Source: Clavaria fumosa (taxonomy: Eukaryota; Basidiomycota; Agaricomycetes; Agaricales; Clavariaceae). From it: a stretch of DNA of 64,000 nt. Position 1 is the stretch's first letter; each line of letters starts with the position of its first letter. A model generated the notes under the pieces. It did not search any database. It was not told the origin of the DNA and was given only the letters and a program-made list of their open reading frames with translations. Positions 33,481-43,462 of the stretch are shown here, one piece after another. The position numbers and the translations under genes are program-made. Location: NCBI GenBank assembly GCA_951802425.1, contig OX637804.1:496001-560000 (forward strand), in the 5' to 3' direction.

Positions 33481-34730
33481 GTGGATCCGTCATGAAAACC
33501 CTGTTGTCCATCGTTTGTCATAACCTTGGTAGATGGCCCAGGGCCAGGGGTTTGGGGGCGTCTTGCTATCTCCAGCTGGTCCCGCAGCTGTGCGATCTGG
33601 TTCTCCATTTCTTCTTGTTCGTTCAATACACTGGTGGAGGCGGCATAAGAGGGATCAAAGGTTGTGGAGGAAGCTTGGTCGGAAGAAGGGTATGCAGGCA
33701 CAGGGTACGGAGAGTAGAGGGGGGTAGAGTATCCTGGGGGCGACCTTAACTCAAAGGTGCTACCCACTCTGACTTGTTGGCATGGGGTGGCATGACGTTG
33801 GGAGGGCTCCGGGCATAGCCATGTCGGGTGGCCTACTTGGCCACAATTGTAGCAGATGAGGGGACATCGCAGTCCTGCACCTCGGCTGGTATCCATGGGA
33901 GTGCCCTGTCTAGTACCAGGTGGGGCCTGCCTATTCCATTGCCCTGCGGGTGGTGCCTGCCATTGTTGTTGCTGCTGCTGCATCCATGGCTGTGGTGGCA
34001 GCAGGCCCCATTGGCCTGGTCCTTTGTACACTGACTGTGGTTGCCACTGTGGTGAGTGCCAGAAACGATTCTGTGGAGGTTGGCGCTGCACAGGCTGGCT
34101 CCAGGTGGGGTGAGGTCCTGTTTGTGCTTGCATCTCTCTCTGGACTGCTGTGTACAGCTGGTGTTGCCAGTCTAGGCATATGGTCAACACTCGGAAGGTC
34201 TGGTAGTCCACAGGTTGCTCTGCACAGGCAAGCACCTTCTCCATCAACTTGGGGTGTACTGCTCTCATCAAGAGAGCATGTATCATGTTCCAGTGGGTGT
34301 CTTCTTCATAACCAGCTCGGCTCATCAACATCTCGAACTTCTGGAAGAACTGGGCAGCATCCATCTGTGTTTGTTGGAATGTATTGAGCTGGTGTACAGC
34401 CAAAGCCTGGTCCTCAATAGGGGCGAACGCTTCCCTCATGTGTGTCTCAAACGTTGCCCAGATCACATCCTTGCCTCCTTCTTCGAGTAACACTGTGGCA
34501 GCTTGGTTGGCCCATTCTGTGGTGTAGTCCTCGGTCATGTGGCTCAAGGTGAATACTACCTTGAGGAAGTCCGTCAGGTACTTGATAGTGTTCACCTGGA
34601 ATTCCAGGTGCAGACTTCTAAGGAAGGTTTGGAAGTCTTCTCTTTTTCCAGAGTATGGGGCAATCTTCAAAGCAAGTGTTATGGGTGCTGCCGCAGGTGC
34701 AGGAGCAGCTTCAGGGGCAAAGTTGGCCAT
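33477..34730 (-). CDS. Chromovirus Gag
   Basis: An intact 417-residue ORF. An Ala/Pro-rich start is followed by the helical capsid-type gag domain (KIAPYSGKREDFQTFLRSLH, WATFETHMREAFAPIEDQA, AAQFFQKFEMLMSRAG), a Gln/Trp/Pro-rich linker and one CCHC zinc knuckle (CYNCGQVGHPTWLC) for RNA binding. A proline/serine tail and a short coiled segment (EEMENQIAQLRDQLEIA) end the protein. Its TGA overlaps the next ATG (ATGA at 33480-33477), an arrangement compatible with termination-reinitiation for pol. This is the only uninterrupted core ORF of the element. Confidence 0.88.
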   Translation of the reverse strand: MANFAPEAAPAPAAAPITLALKIAPYSGKREDFQTFLRSLHLEFQVNTIKYLTDFLKVVFTLSHMTEDYTTEWANQAATVLLEEGGKDVIWATFETHMREAFAPIEDQALAVHQLNTFQQTQMDAAQFFQKFEMLMSRAGYEEDTHWNMIHALLMRAVHPKLMEKVLACAEQPVDYQTFRVLTICLDWQHQLYTAVQREMQAQTGPHPTWSQPVQRQPPQNRFWHSPQWQPQSVYKGPGQWGLLPPQPWMQQQQQQWQAPPAGQWNRQAPPGTRQGTPMDTSRGAGLRCPLICYNCGQVGHPTWLCPEPSQRHATPCQQVRVGSTFELRSPPGYSTPLYSPYPVPAYPSSDQASSTTFDPSYAASTSVLNEQEEMENQIAQLRDQLEIARRPQTPGPGPSTKVMTNDGQQGFHDGST

Positions 34731-34785
34731 TTCTTCAATCTAATTCTTCGAGGTAAATGCGAGGGGGGTCCTGAAAGATGTCTAC

Positions 34786-35280
34786 TCATAGACGGTCTTG
34801 AAATCTGGTGAATGTGAGGTCTGTTTGTGCCTTGGTGGAGCAGTGTGTTGGTAACAGGTTGTCGGTTTGCGTTCTGATCGATGTGTGGGTATTGTCCTCG
34901 AGTTCCTCAACGGTGCTGTGGTAGTCGGTTTCTTCTTCGTACAAATCTTCCTCTCCAGCTAGGAAGTCTAGAGTCTCCTGTTGGTATGCTTCTTCTGCAA
35001 CTACTTCAGATAGTAGAGCCACTAGTTGGTTTTGGAATGTTCGCCACTCAGGTAGGTGTGCAATGGATAAGGCGTTGTTCGTGCTTGGATCTCTGGGTGT
35101 GCAGATTCTTCTGGTGGCAAAGTGGTATCTTGGCACCAATTGTGTGGCTTTGGATTGTCTCGGATATAAGAACCGTTCGTAGGTCCTTCCTTGCAGTGTA
35201 CTCAGTGGGGTCAATTGTTCAAAATTGGTGTCTTCATCGAATCCTGTCAGGGCTCTACACCTCTCATGTCTTTCAAACAC
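34786..35280 (-). CDS. Additional leader ORF of the chromovirus, unknown
   Basis: A 164-residue ORF between the 5' LTR and gag. Visible are FERHERCRALTGFDED, WRTFQNQLVALLSEVVAEEA and a strongly acidic stretch (LAGEEDLYEEETDYHSTVEE). Chromoviruses usually start with gag, so an extra upstream ORF is unusual. It has no recognisable domain and might simply be an open leader. Protein-like composition and length favour coding. Confidence 0.4.
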   Translation of the reverse strand: MFERHERCRALTGFDEDTNFEQLTPLSTLQGRTYERFLYPRQSKATQLVPRYHFATRRICTPRDPSTNNALSIAHLPEWRTFQNQLVALLSEVVAEEAYQQETLDFLAGEEDLYEEETDYHSTVEELEDNTHTSIRTQTDNLLPTHCSTKAQTDLTFTRFQDRL

Positions 35281-35426
35281 TGTCCAAAAGTGTGCCAGTT
35301 TCTTGTCTTGGAATATGCAAGCCTTGCTTTGGCTCAGGCAGGGTGGAGATGCCTAGGTCTGTGAGGAGGTAGGCAGGGGTAGAGGTTGCTACTTGTCACA
35401 AATAGTCTCTGACTCCGGTAGATCTG

Positions 35427-35731
35427 AGGGAGTGAGGGCTCGGCCAGAAGGGAGCAGTAAGGCTGTATTGGAAGAAAGGTAGCAACCTAGGGGAATATGA
35501 AGGACAAGGGTCTGTACTTATATACTACAGGGTATGAGGTATGAGTCACAGGGGGATGGGGGCAGTGTGCGGGCATGAGGAGTGCATGTGGGACCGGCAA
35601 GGCAGCGCTGCATGGAGGTGTGAAAAGGAAGAAGGGGAAAGCATGTGGAAAGGGGCAGGGGTGGTGGTGATGGTGTGGGGCAACGTGGGAATGCGGGTCA
35701 CGTGGTTAGGGGGGGTGCGTAATTTCTTACA
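35427..35731 (-). repeat. 5' LTR of the chromovirus, intact
   Basis: 305 bp from AGGGAGTGAGGGCTCGG to TTTCTTACA, followed by the target duplication TGATG. It matches the split 3' LTR; the first base differs (A versus T in the TG terminus of the left copy). Confidence 0.9.
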
Positions 35732-35736
35732 TGATG

Positions 35737-36295
35737 GTGGTGTGGATAAGGGGGAGAGGAAGAGGAACATTGTACGACAGGTGCAGGTATGGCTAACACA
35801 TATGACCTGACACTGGCTGAGAGCCCTATGATTATCTGAGATACCATTTCTCTAAGAGTCCCGCCTCCATTCCCCTTCCAGGTGACCATGTACCTCTTCT
35901 CTTCTGTTTCTCTCCATGCATCTTGTTGTCTCTGCTTAGTGTCTTGGCAGTACCGGACCCACAAGGTTATCCACCTTCACAGCGGCACTGGGAGTTCACA
36001 CAAGTAAGTCGAACATAATAATATTCTAACATAGTGAAGCACAGACCTGGGAGTTCATGCGAGTAAGTCAAATGTGAACTTCCCAAGGTTATCGTAATGT
36101 GGTTTATATGTAAAGAGGGCAGAAGAGTAAACTATAAAGCATCACGGGATCCCCAAGTAGGATCCACACCATGAGTGTAACAAGAAAAAGAAGAGAAGAA
36201 TGAGCAGGAGCTAAAAAGGCGGGTGCTGACGTAGTCGCAGAGAAGCATGAGCCATACCTGACATATACTATCTCTCATCACTCCCACTCGGCGAG
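35737..36295. other. Stretch without a recognised gene, 3' flank of the copia relic
   Basis: It contains two imperfect copies of GGGAGTTCA-CRCRAGTAAGTC (near 35989 and 36050), possibly the remains of the copia 3' LTR. No matching copy is seen upstream of the copia gag, so LTRs are not assigned. Confidence 0.35.
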
Positions 36296-36835
36296 TCGCT
36301 ACTCCTCAACAACACCTAGCGCTCTCCTAAACTTCTCAAATGTGTCACGGGGGAGCGATTTTGTGAGAATGTCGGTGAGCATGCGATGTGTGGGGCAAAA
36401 ACGAAGCTCGACTTCGGAGGAGGTGATGCGCTCGTGAATGCAATGGTGTCATATATCTATGTGTTTGGCTCGGGAGTGTGTGATGGGATGATGTGACAAC
36501 GAAATGCAACCTTGATTGTCTGCTCGGATGAGTGTAGAGGTCGTCTGGGGGAATCCTAGATCTGAAAGCAATGTCTGAAGCCAGATGGCCTCTTTAGTCG
36601 CATTTGCAGAAGCCATATACTCAGCTTTGACAGTGGAGAGCGTGACGGTGGGCTGTTTTTTCGATGACCATGACATGGTGCTGCCCACAACATCGAAAAT
36701 GAAACCCGCGATGGAGCGGCAGTTGTCGAGGTTCTGAGCCCAGTCAGAATTGGTCCATCCAACAATATCGGCTCCATCGTTCTTTCCTCCTAGGACGAGT
36801 CCATAGTTGATCATTCCAGTCAATGATGTGAATTC
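36296..36835 (-). pseudogene. Ty1/copia pol, RNase H end only
   Basis: The minus strand reads through the C-terminal part of a copia-type polyprotein: SLTGMINYGLVLGG, DIVGWTNSDWAQN, SIAGFIFDVVGSTMSWSSKK, QPTVTLSTVKAEYMA, then HPITHSRAKHIDI, a TGA at 36451-36449 where arginine is usual, and SEVELRFCPTHRMLTDILTK to the stop near 36310. The integrase and most of the reverse transcriptase are absent: the sequence meets the end of the long-TIR element at 36836. Confidence 0.85.
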
Positions 36836-37825
36836 CTTGCAATAGAGTATTGTAATTACAATATAATGCCATTGCAAGATTGGGTGTAGTTACAATACAT
36901 TTTTCTTGCAAGATTATATTGTCATTACAATGCAGATTACAATACAGACTACAATACAATGCAAGACTGTGACAGTGATTCTGTTCCCAGGCCTGCCCTG
37001 ACAATAGCCATGCAATATATTACAATACATGTCCTTTCCCAGGCCTGCCCTTCCTTTCCCAGGCCTGCCCTGCCTATTGCAGGGTCCCCTGACAAACAAT
37101 GGCAAACAAAATATGCTAATAAAAATAAAAATAAAAACTCGAAATTGAGCAGCCCTGTGCCTGGTCCCTCAGGTACAGCTTACCAATCAGGCATAGCTGC
37201 TTTTGGTAAGCTGCTATGACCGTGGGAAATTTCTCGCACAGCTTGCAAAATATGACTTTTTATACACCAAAAAATCAGCAAAAATCAGGAGATTCCGAAT
37301 CTGGACACCCCCACATTTGTATCTGCCTTGGTTCAGTGTCAATTTGCAAAATACACAGAAAATATTCATTTTCCACAATTCTGCAGTACTCTGCAGTACT
37401 CTGGCTTGAAAATGGTTAGTGGAGGATACACACATTACCTGTGGACATATGGGGAGGGTGTAGATTAGTTTAACAACCCACCCACCATCTCTGTCACCTC
37501 CCTGGAATCCATTACTAGGAATTAGGGTTATTGGCCTGGGAGCATGGCTATTTGTTATATTGCAAATTCCAGCCATCAGACTACACCTTATGACATCTAA
37601 TACAATCATACAAAAGCCCATAATATTTGGTGCAGAACTACAGATTCCCCATGTCTATTTTCTCAAAAATCTCAAAATCTCTCCCCAGACAGTCCCTTTT
37701 GTCAAATCACATATTCCTGTGGTCTGATAGCTGACAAGCTATGCATGAATACATCTTCAAAGTTTGGTGAAGTTAGGCCAAGTTCTCAGGAAGATAGCCC
37801 AGAATGTGTCTTTTGGAGGACAGTC
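36836..37825 (+). repeat. Left terminal inverted repeat of the 3.8-kb element
   Basis: It starts with several TTGCAA/TTGTAATTACAATA words (36836-36970), which form subterminal inverted motifs, followed by CCCAGGCCTGCCC repeats and a longer unique part. Its partner is 39615-40601. Confidence 0.9.
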
Positions 37826-38089
37826 TAAAGTGAAGGCAACAACACAGGCAAGGATAAGGGCTCTGGGGCGGTGTCTGGAATCAAATATTAGCTGCATTAG
37901 GCTAATTCTATTAGCCTAATGTGGCTATTCTCATTAGCCAAATCAGGCTATTTGCCCAACCATGTGGGATTTTTTTTTTTTTTCACTTTGCTCTTGCACT
38001 CTCTCGCTCTGCCCCTTCGCTCGTCTCATCTCCCTTGCTGCTGTCACCACCAGACCACCAGATTCCATTCAGAGGTGAGTGTCTATCTA

Positions 38090-38870
38090 CCCACTTGCGC
38101 TGCCCATCCCGCTCACACTGCCGCCCCACCTGCCCTGTTGTGCTGCCCACCACCTGCTCCATTTGCACTACCCGCCCGCACCCCGCTCGCTGCCTGCCCC
38201 GCTCCCTGCGCTGCTTGCCTGCCCTGCTCCCTGTGCCGCTTGCCTGCCCCGCTCCCTGCCCCGCCCTTCCCTGCGCGCGCTCGCGCTCGCCGGCTTGCGC
38301 ACCCCACTTGCGCCCGCTCCCTGCCCCGCCCTTGCCGGCCTGCGCACCCCGCTTGCGCCCGCTCCCTGCCCCGCTCCTTGCCCCGCTTGTTACCCGCTCG
38401 CCCTCACTGGCCTGCGCACCCCACTTGCGCGTGCTCTCTGCCCTGCCCTTCCCTGCGCGCACTCGCCCTTGCCGGCCTGCGCACCCCACTTGCGCGCACT
38501 CCCTGCCCCGCCCTTCCCTGCGTGCGCTCGCCCTCGCCGGCCTGCGCACCCCACTTGCGCCCGCTCCCTGCCCCGCCCTTGCCGGCCTGCGCACCCCACT
38601 TGCGCACGCACCCTGCCCCGCTCATTGCCCCGCTTGTTACCCGCTCACCCTTGCCAGCCTGCGCACCCCACTTGTGGCCTGCGCTCCCTGCCCCGCCCTT
38701 CCCTGCGTGCGCTCGCCCTTGCCGGCCTGCGCACCCCGCTCCCTGCCCCGCTCCTTGCCCTGCTTGTTACCCGCTTGCCCCACTTGCACTCGCTACCCAC
38801 CCTGCTTGCACCCGCTCCCTGCCCCATTCCTTCCCATGCTCATTTCCCACCCTGCTCCCACCTGTCCCAC
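38090..38870 (+). repeat. C-rich tandem repeat, about 60-70 bp unit
   Basis: Repeated CTGCCCCGCCCTTCCCTGCG-CGCGCTCGCCCTTGCCGGCC-TGCGCACCCCACTTGCGC modules with variable length. All three frames on the plus strand stay open and give Cys/Pro/Ala/Leu-rich products (for example 37919-39151), which I treat as artefacts of the composition. Confidence 0.8.
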
Positions 38871-38929
38871 TCACATATCCATATGTATACTTTATTTACA
38901 CAATAAAAAATTGTTATCCCCAGCTCATT

Positions 38930-39257
38930 ATGCCAAGACAAAGTGGCTCTAAGAATAAAGAAGGGCATGGGGCAGGAGGAGCAAGAGCAGGTGCAGGAAG
39001 AAAGCAGAAAAGCAGTCCTGTGGGGCTGCTGGATAGGATGGCAGAGATAGGAGATGACCAGCCTGTTCATGTACAACCCTGTATTCAAGGTTTGTTTTTC
39101 AAAATCAAAATTTATTGTGTGGGCTGGTATGAATCAGCTGGGTGGGGCTAAGGCCCCTCATAAGCCTAGGAGATGTATAGCTTGCATTAGGGCTGGGAAA
39201 GTGGGGCATGACTGTCCAGGCAGGAATGATAGGTCCAAATGCCCCCTGTCATCTTAA
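38930..39257 (+). pseudogene. Remnants of a transposase-like protein (both ends)
   Basis: One frame starts MPRQSGSKNKEGHGAGGARA with GRKQKSS, a basic start that I know from N-termini of fungal transposase-like proteins. Shortly after, in another frame, comes KAPHKPRRCIACIRAGKVGH followed by DCPGRNDRSKC, a cysteine knuckle typical of C-termini in such proteins. The catalytic middle is missing, which suggests an internally deleted, non-autonomous copy of a larger element. Confidence 0.45.
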
Positions 39258-39359
39258 GACACAAGTAAGCTAAGCATATTCATTCTGCCAAGTTCAAACT
39301 GACATTTTATAGATCATATGGCTGTCTCATATATGCTGGACAATTGTATGTACTATGTT

Positions 39360-39550
39360 GTATGTGAAAAAGTTGCATCCATCATCCAATGCTTGAGAGG
39401 AGGAGCACTTCAGGAGGAGGAGCACTTTGGGCAGTGAGAAAATGAAGTGCACGGCAGAGTTTCAAACCTGCGCACTACATGAGTGCGTGGTGGCATCTTT
39501 ACCACTGGACTATACAGCCAAATATAATATATATACTTTAGGTTTACATG
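39360..39550 (-). mobile_element. tRNA-derived SINE-like segment
   Basis: On the minus strand GGCTGTATAGTCCAGTGGTA (39519 leftward) resembles a tRNA 5' half with an A box, and about 35 bases later GGTTTGAAACTC resembles a B box. The cloverleaf is not clean: the acceptor arms do not pair well. A tail with GCTCCTCCTCCTGAA repeats follows. This suits a tRNA-derived SINE or pseudo-tRNA rather than a working tRNA. Confidence 0.4.
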
Positions 39551-39614
39551 AGCAACATTTTTGAATTCAAAATCAAATATGGCAATTCCAGACATGACAC
39601 CACAGCCACACCTT

Positions 39615-40601
39615 GACTGTCTTCAAAAACACACATTCTGAGCTATCTTCCTGAGAACTTGGCCTAACTTCACCAAACTTTGAAGATGTATTCATGCATA
39701 CCTTGTCAGCTATCAGACCACAGGAATATGTGATTTAACAAAGGGGACTGTCTGGGGAGAGATTTTGAGATTTTTGGGAAAATAGACATGGGGAATCTGT
39801 AGTTCTGCACCAAATATTATGGGCTTTTGTATGATTGTATTAGATGTCATAAGGTGTAGTCTGATGGCTGGAATTTGCAATATAACAAATAGCCATGCTC
39901 CCAGGCCAATAACCCTAATTCCTAGGAATGGATTCCAGGGAGGTGACAGAGATGGTGGGTGGGTTGTTAAACTAATCTACACCCTCCCCATATGTCCACA
40001 GGTAATGTGTGTATCCTCCACTAACCATTTTCAAGCCAGAGTACTGCAGAGTGCTGCAGAATTGTGGAAAATGAATATTTTCTGTGTATTTTGCAAATTG
40101 ACACTGAACCAAGGCAGATACAAATGTGGGGGTGTCCAGATTCGGAATCTCCTGATTTTTGCTGATTTTTTGGTGTATAAAAAGTCATATTTTGCAAGCT
40201 GTGCGAGAAATTTCCCACGGTCATAGCAGCTTACCAAAAGCAGCTATGCCTGATTGGTAAGCTGTACCTGAGGGACCAGGCACAGGGCTGCTCAATTTCG
40301 AGTTTTTGTTTTTATTCTTAGCATATTTTGTTTGCCATTGTTTGTCAGGGGACCCTGCAATAGGCAGGGCAGGCCTGGGAAAGGACATGTATTGTAATAT
40401 ATTGCATGGCTATTGTCAGGGCAGGCCTGGGAAAGGCAGGGCAGGCCTGGGAACAGAATCACTGTCACAGTCTTGCATTGTATTGTAGTCTGTATTGTAA
40501 TCTGCATTGTAATGACAATATAATCTTGCAAGAAAAATGTATTGTAACTACACTCAATCTTGCAATGGCTATTTATTGTAATTAGAAGATACTCTTGCAA
40601 G
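39615..40601 (-). repeat. Right terminal inverted repeat of the 3.8-kb element
   Basis: Reverse complement of 36836-37825 with a few substitutions and small indels, most of them in the outer 60 bases. Confidence 0.9.
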
Positions 40602-41094
40602 AATCTGGCAGCATCAGGTGAGTTTTGATGTCCGTGTCCTCGTCACAGAGCATTGTTTGTAGCCTGCAGCGAGTGTCAACTTTATGTAGCTGACTTTTCT
40701 TCGTAGCATCATTATGAATTGCCGTCCACATCTCACTCGCGGACATTGACTTGACGAGGGTAGTGAGGCAAGGGGAGATGGTGGTGAGCATAACATGCTG
40801 TGCACCATACTCCTTCTGCTCATACTCATCTAACCTCTTTTCTTTTTCTTCTAGATCATCGTCAGTAGCCTCAAGGCCCGGTTTTTTCATTGGGACCCCG
40901 TTAACTTCAGGGTAAGCTATGGGTTTTCTCGCAGTGCTGTCGACATGTCGGATTAATCCCCTTGCGCCCATAGCCATTCTAGCTTTCGATTGATAATCTG
41001 GCCAGTTTGCTCCATTGTCATGGAGTTGAGGTACAGCAATAGCGTTATTGGAGGAGTTAGTAGCGGGCATGTCGTTTTGCGTGACAGATCTCAT
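40582..41094 (-). pseudogene. Ty1/copia Gag, N-terminal part
   Basis: From the Met at 41094: PATNSSNNAIAVPQLHDNGA, WPDYQSKARMAMGARGLIRH, an acidic helix (DDDLEEKEKRLDEYEQKE) and MSASEMWTAIHNDATKKSQL with RCRLQTMLCDED. This order is that of the copia-type gag domain (UBN2/Retrotran_gag_2 group). The frame leaves gag at about 40602, where the long-TIR element begins, so the zinc knuckle and everything downstream up to RNase H are missing here. Confidence 0.85.
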
Positions 41095-41561
41095 AATCTA
41101 TAGAAATTAAGTCTAACATAGTCTTGTTAGCTCAGTCATAGTACGGACTGGATTGCAGTCTACCTAACGTAGTCTTGTTCTACATTAGGACATCAGAAAA
41201 TGTGAGAAAGAGGATGAAAATCAATAACACTCACAGCTCAGTTGTAGTACGGACTGAGCTGTGTAAGCGCAAAGTGCAATGACCAATAAGGAAAGTGGAT
41301 TACATAAGATGGCCGGTTGATTACCAACAAAAGCGCACACCCAGGATGAGCAATGACAAGGCATGCTCATTGAGCATGCCTTGTCACATATCACTGATTA
41401 CAATTTTTACATACTGTAGTCAGTGGCATCTCAGCGGGTGATGAGCATTGCTAGATAAACGTCGTCCACCTCACATTTTGGTGTAGAGGTCTACAAACGT
41501 AACTGACATAACGAGCAGACCAATGACTGGTAAAAGGCGGCTATGCTCTAGTCTTTTTCCT
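41095..41561. other. 5' leader of the copia relic; contains a 33-bp palindrome
   Basis: Two similar segments with CTCAGTYRTAGTACGGACTG (near 41131 and 41230) could belong to a decayed LTR. Bases 41354-41386 form a perfect palindrome with 16-bp arms (TGACAAGGCATGCTCA) around one T. No gene was recognised. Confidence 0.5.
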
Positions 41562-42002
41562 CTAATCCTCCTCTTCTGATTCTGGGCTCAATGGTGAGTC
41601 TGGTACCTCCTCCTCCTCATCGTCTTCATACCAAGAAGGGTCAAACTCTGCGCCATTGGTCAGCTATGAGATGACTCATCCGGAGACAATCGCACCATCC
41701 GTGTTCGTATCATCCTCCTTCGAGTCCGTACCAACCTCCTCCGAGTCCGTATCAACCTCCTTCGAGTCCGTATCAACCTCCTCCGAGTCCGTACCAACCT
41801 CCTCCGAGTCCGTACCAACCACCTTCAAGTCCGTACCTACCTCCTTCGACTTCGAGTCCTTATTGGTGCGCTGGTCACGTGGCCATCCGTAATTCGGCCC
41901 CAACTGTTCTTCAAGTTTTTGCCCTGCTTCCGGATCTAAGGCCTTCTTAGGCCTATACGCCTCGGATTCAAGCTTGAAATGTGTCTGCCGTACCCCTGGC
42001 AT
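41562..42002 (-). pseudogene. Acidic repeat protein, decayed
   Basis: The minus-strand frame starts MPGVRQTHFKLESEAYRPKK, passes PNYGWPRDQRTNKDSKS and then a run of 8-residue repeats of the form EEVGTDSE (24-bp units at about 41715-41860). After TGA and TAG codons close together (near 41665-41678) the same frame continues with an acidic tail (GAEFDPSWYEDDEEEEVPDS, then PLSPESEEED) to a stop at 41564-41562. A 24-base intron would bridge the stops but is too short, so I read this as a decayed gene. Family unknown. Confidence 0.4.
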
Positions 42003-43460
42003 TTGAGTCGGAGTAATATCGATGACTTTCTATCCTAGTGAGTGAGGAGGATCACCAATGAGTTTCCCCTGCGACTCCTAAACTAGTGAGTGCTGGCACA
42101 TTCAGATAAACGAGGAGGGTCACCTTGGACATGGGGGTTATGTTTTTCGCTTACAAGTTGCTCCCATTGTCGCAGTCCTCCCACCCATTTTATACGAAAA
42201 AAAAAGCTCGCTAACTTGTTTGTTGTGTGAATACCGTATTTTGTGAATTGATATCGGTGATGTCTCCGGACATGACTTTTATTGCCTCTCGAGCACAATA
42301 CCCCTTTGCGATACCAACACACCATTTTATGTGGAAATTGCTTTCTCTCCTTGGTCAGAGGGTTCAGCCAGGACAAGCGGGCGCACTATTGGCGCTTTAC
42401 ACTGCATTGCTTTGATTTCATGACACACAAAGCGGTATTGCGTGCAACACAATTTCTGCGGACGTCTTGCCGATTGCCAGAATCTTCTTCGGCAGTGCTT
42501 GCGACGCACCATTCTTATTTATCACATTTGTCCTTCGGGATGGTCATGCAACCCAAAGCTTGCATCACGGCACTGCATCCGTACAGGGATCCTCTGACTG
42601 AAGTCTGCCATTGACAAGTCATCACTGCAGATGGCAGGTGCCAACGGCCTTGAGCTTGAGCCTTGAAAGCGGGAGAACGGGTTTGCCAGCGGATGTATAA
42701 GACTCCCTTCTGTTCGATTTCCAAAGATCGCGTGCCACTCCCCCTTGTACCTGTGTGACCTTGATATTTTGAGATTTTATATCCACATGGCCTCACACCT
42801 CACCCTGCGTTCACTAGCCCTGCCCCTGCTAAATATACGCCGTTTTGGGACCCAGAACATTCCCCCGATTAAGTAGGAATTTCAATTTGTCCCAGGCTCA
42901 TGGCGTGCCGTCTGCAGTGGCTTCAAATCAGGTCAGAGGATCCTGATCGACGGCGGATAAATCTTCGGGAGTTGCATGGCCGCCGAGGAATCCCCAAGGG
43001 CGAATGGAACGGACGGGGTTCGACACAAAACACGGCGCGAGCGGCGCAGAAGGAAATTCGTGAGAGCAGACGCTGTGCAGCGATGGTATAATCTTTTGGA
43101 AATTGCATTGCGAAATTGCAGAGCTGTGACACATGTATATGTATCTTGCAAGAACCATGGCGGTCTAACATGAGTGCGGCGTGAGGCGGACGGGTAGACA
43201 GCAACATAGCACAGCACAGCGCAAAGGACAAAGTCAGGGAGATATACGCCTGGTGCCGCCGGACATATAGTTGGTATAGGTATCGCAGCGCTGCGGCGCG
43301 CCCCTGTGCGTTTGAGTTTGGACACGAGGGCAGGTGGGGACCGAGGTATGGGCAGAGCACAGCGCCGAGGAGCTGCGCGTCCCAGGATGTTGGTGGTGGT
43401 AGGTGGCACCGTTCGTGTGTTATGTCGACCTCTCCTGAACCTAACCCAAGGTAACAGGTC
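42003..43460. other. Stretch without a recognised gene
   Basis: It holds open frames on both strands (for example 42376-42083 minus with HRYQFTKYGIHTTNKL), none of which I recognise. The part after 42800 rises in GC content and may contain the promoter and first exon of the gene that follows. Confidence 0.35.
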
Positions 43461-43462
43461 AG

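Larger units (their letters stand above)
26999..35736 (-). mobile_element. Ty3/gypsy chromovirus with TGATG target duplication, inactivated
   Basis: The element occupies 27004-35731 between the direct 5-bp repeats TGATG (26999-27003 and 35732-35736). Two roughly 305-bp LTRs flank a minus-strand gag, protease, reverse transcriptase, RNase H, integrase and chromodomain. A purine-rich tract (reverse complement of ATCCCCCTCC) precedes the 3' LTR, as expected for the polypurine tract. Several stops and frameshifts in pol rule out autonomous activity. The 3' LTR is split by a later insertion. Confidence 0.9.
36836..40601. mobile_element. 3.8-kb DNA element with about 1-kb terminal inverted repeats
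   Basis: Outer ends read CTTGCAA on both sides. The left arm 36836-37825 and right arm 39615-40601 are almost identical inverted copies, for example the same 135-codon open frame in both arms with one amino-acid difference. The 1.8-kb centre holds a C-rich repeat, remnants of a transposase-like protein and a tRNA-like segment. It sits between the gag part and the RNase H part of a copia element. No target duplication is visible, because the two flanks come from different parts of the copia element, so a deletion accompanied or followed the insertion. The near-identity of the arms indicates recent activity or gene conversion. Confidence 0.85.

Noticed and set aside
37214..37621. 135-codon ORF present in both arms of the long-TIR element (also 39819-40226)
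   Set aside because: Its conservation is explained by the identity of the inverted repeats; the protein has no recognisable domain and the opposite strand is also open.
37919..39151. Long Pro/Cys/Ala-rich ORFs (up to 410 codons) on plus, with Gly/Arg-rich ORFs opposite
   Set aside because: All frames are open because of the C-rich repeat; no start context, domain or codon-position pattern.
39449..39519. Functional tRNA gene on minus
   Set aside because: A and B boxes are recognisable, but the acceptor and anticodon stems do not pair properly; listed instead as SINE-like.
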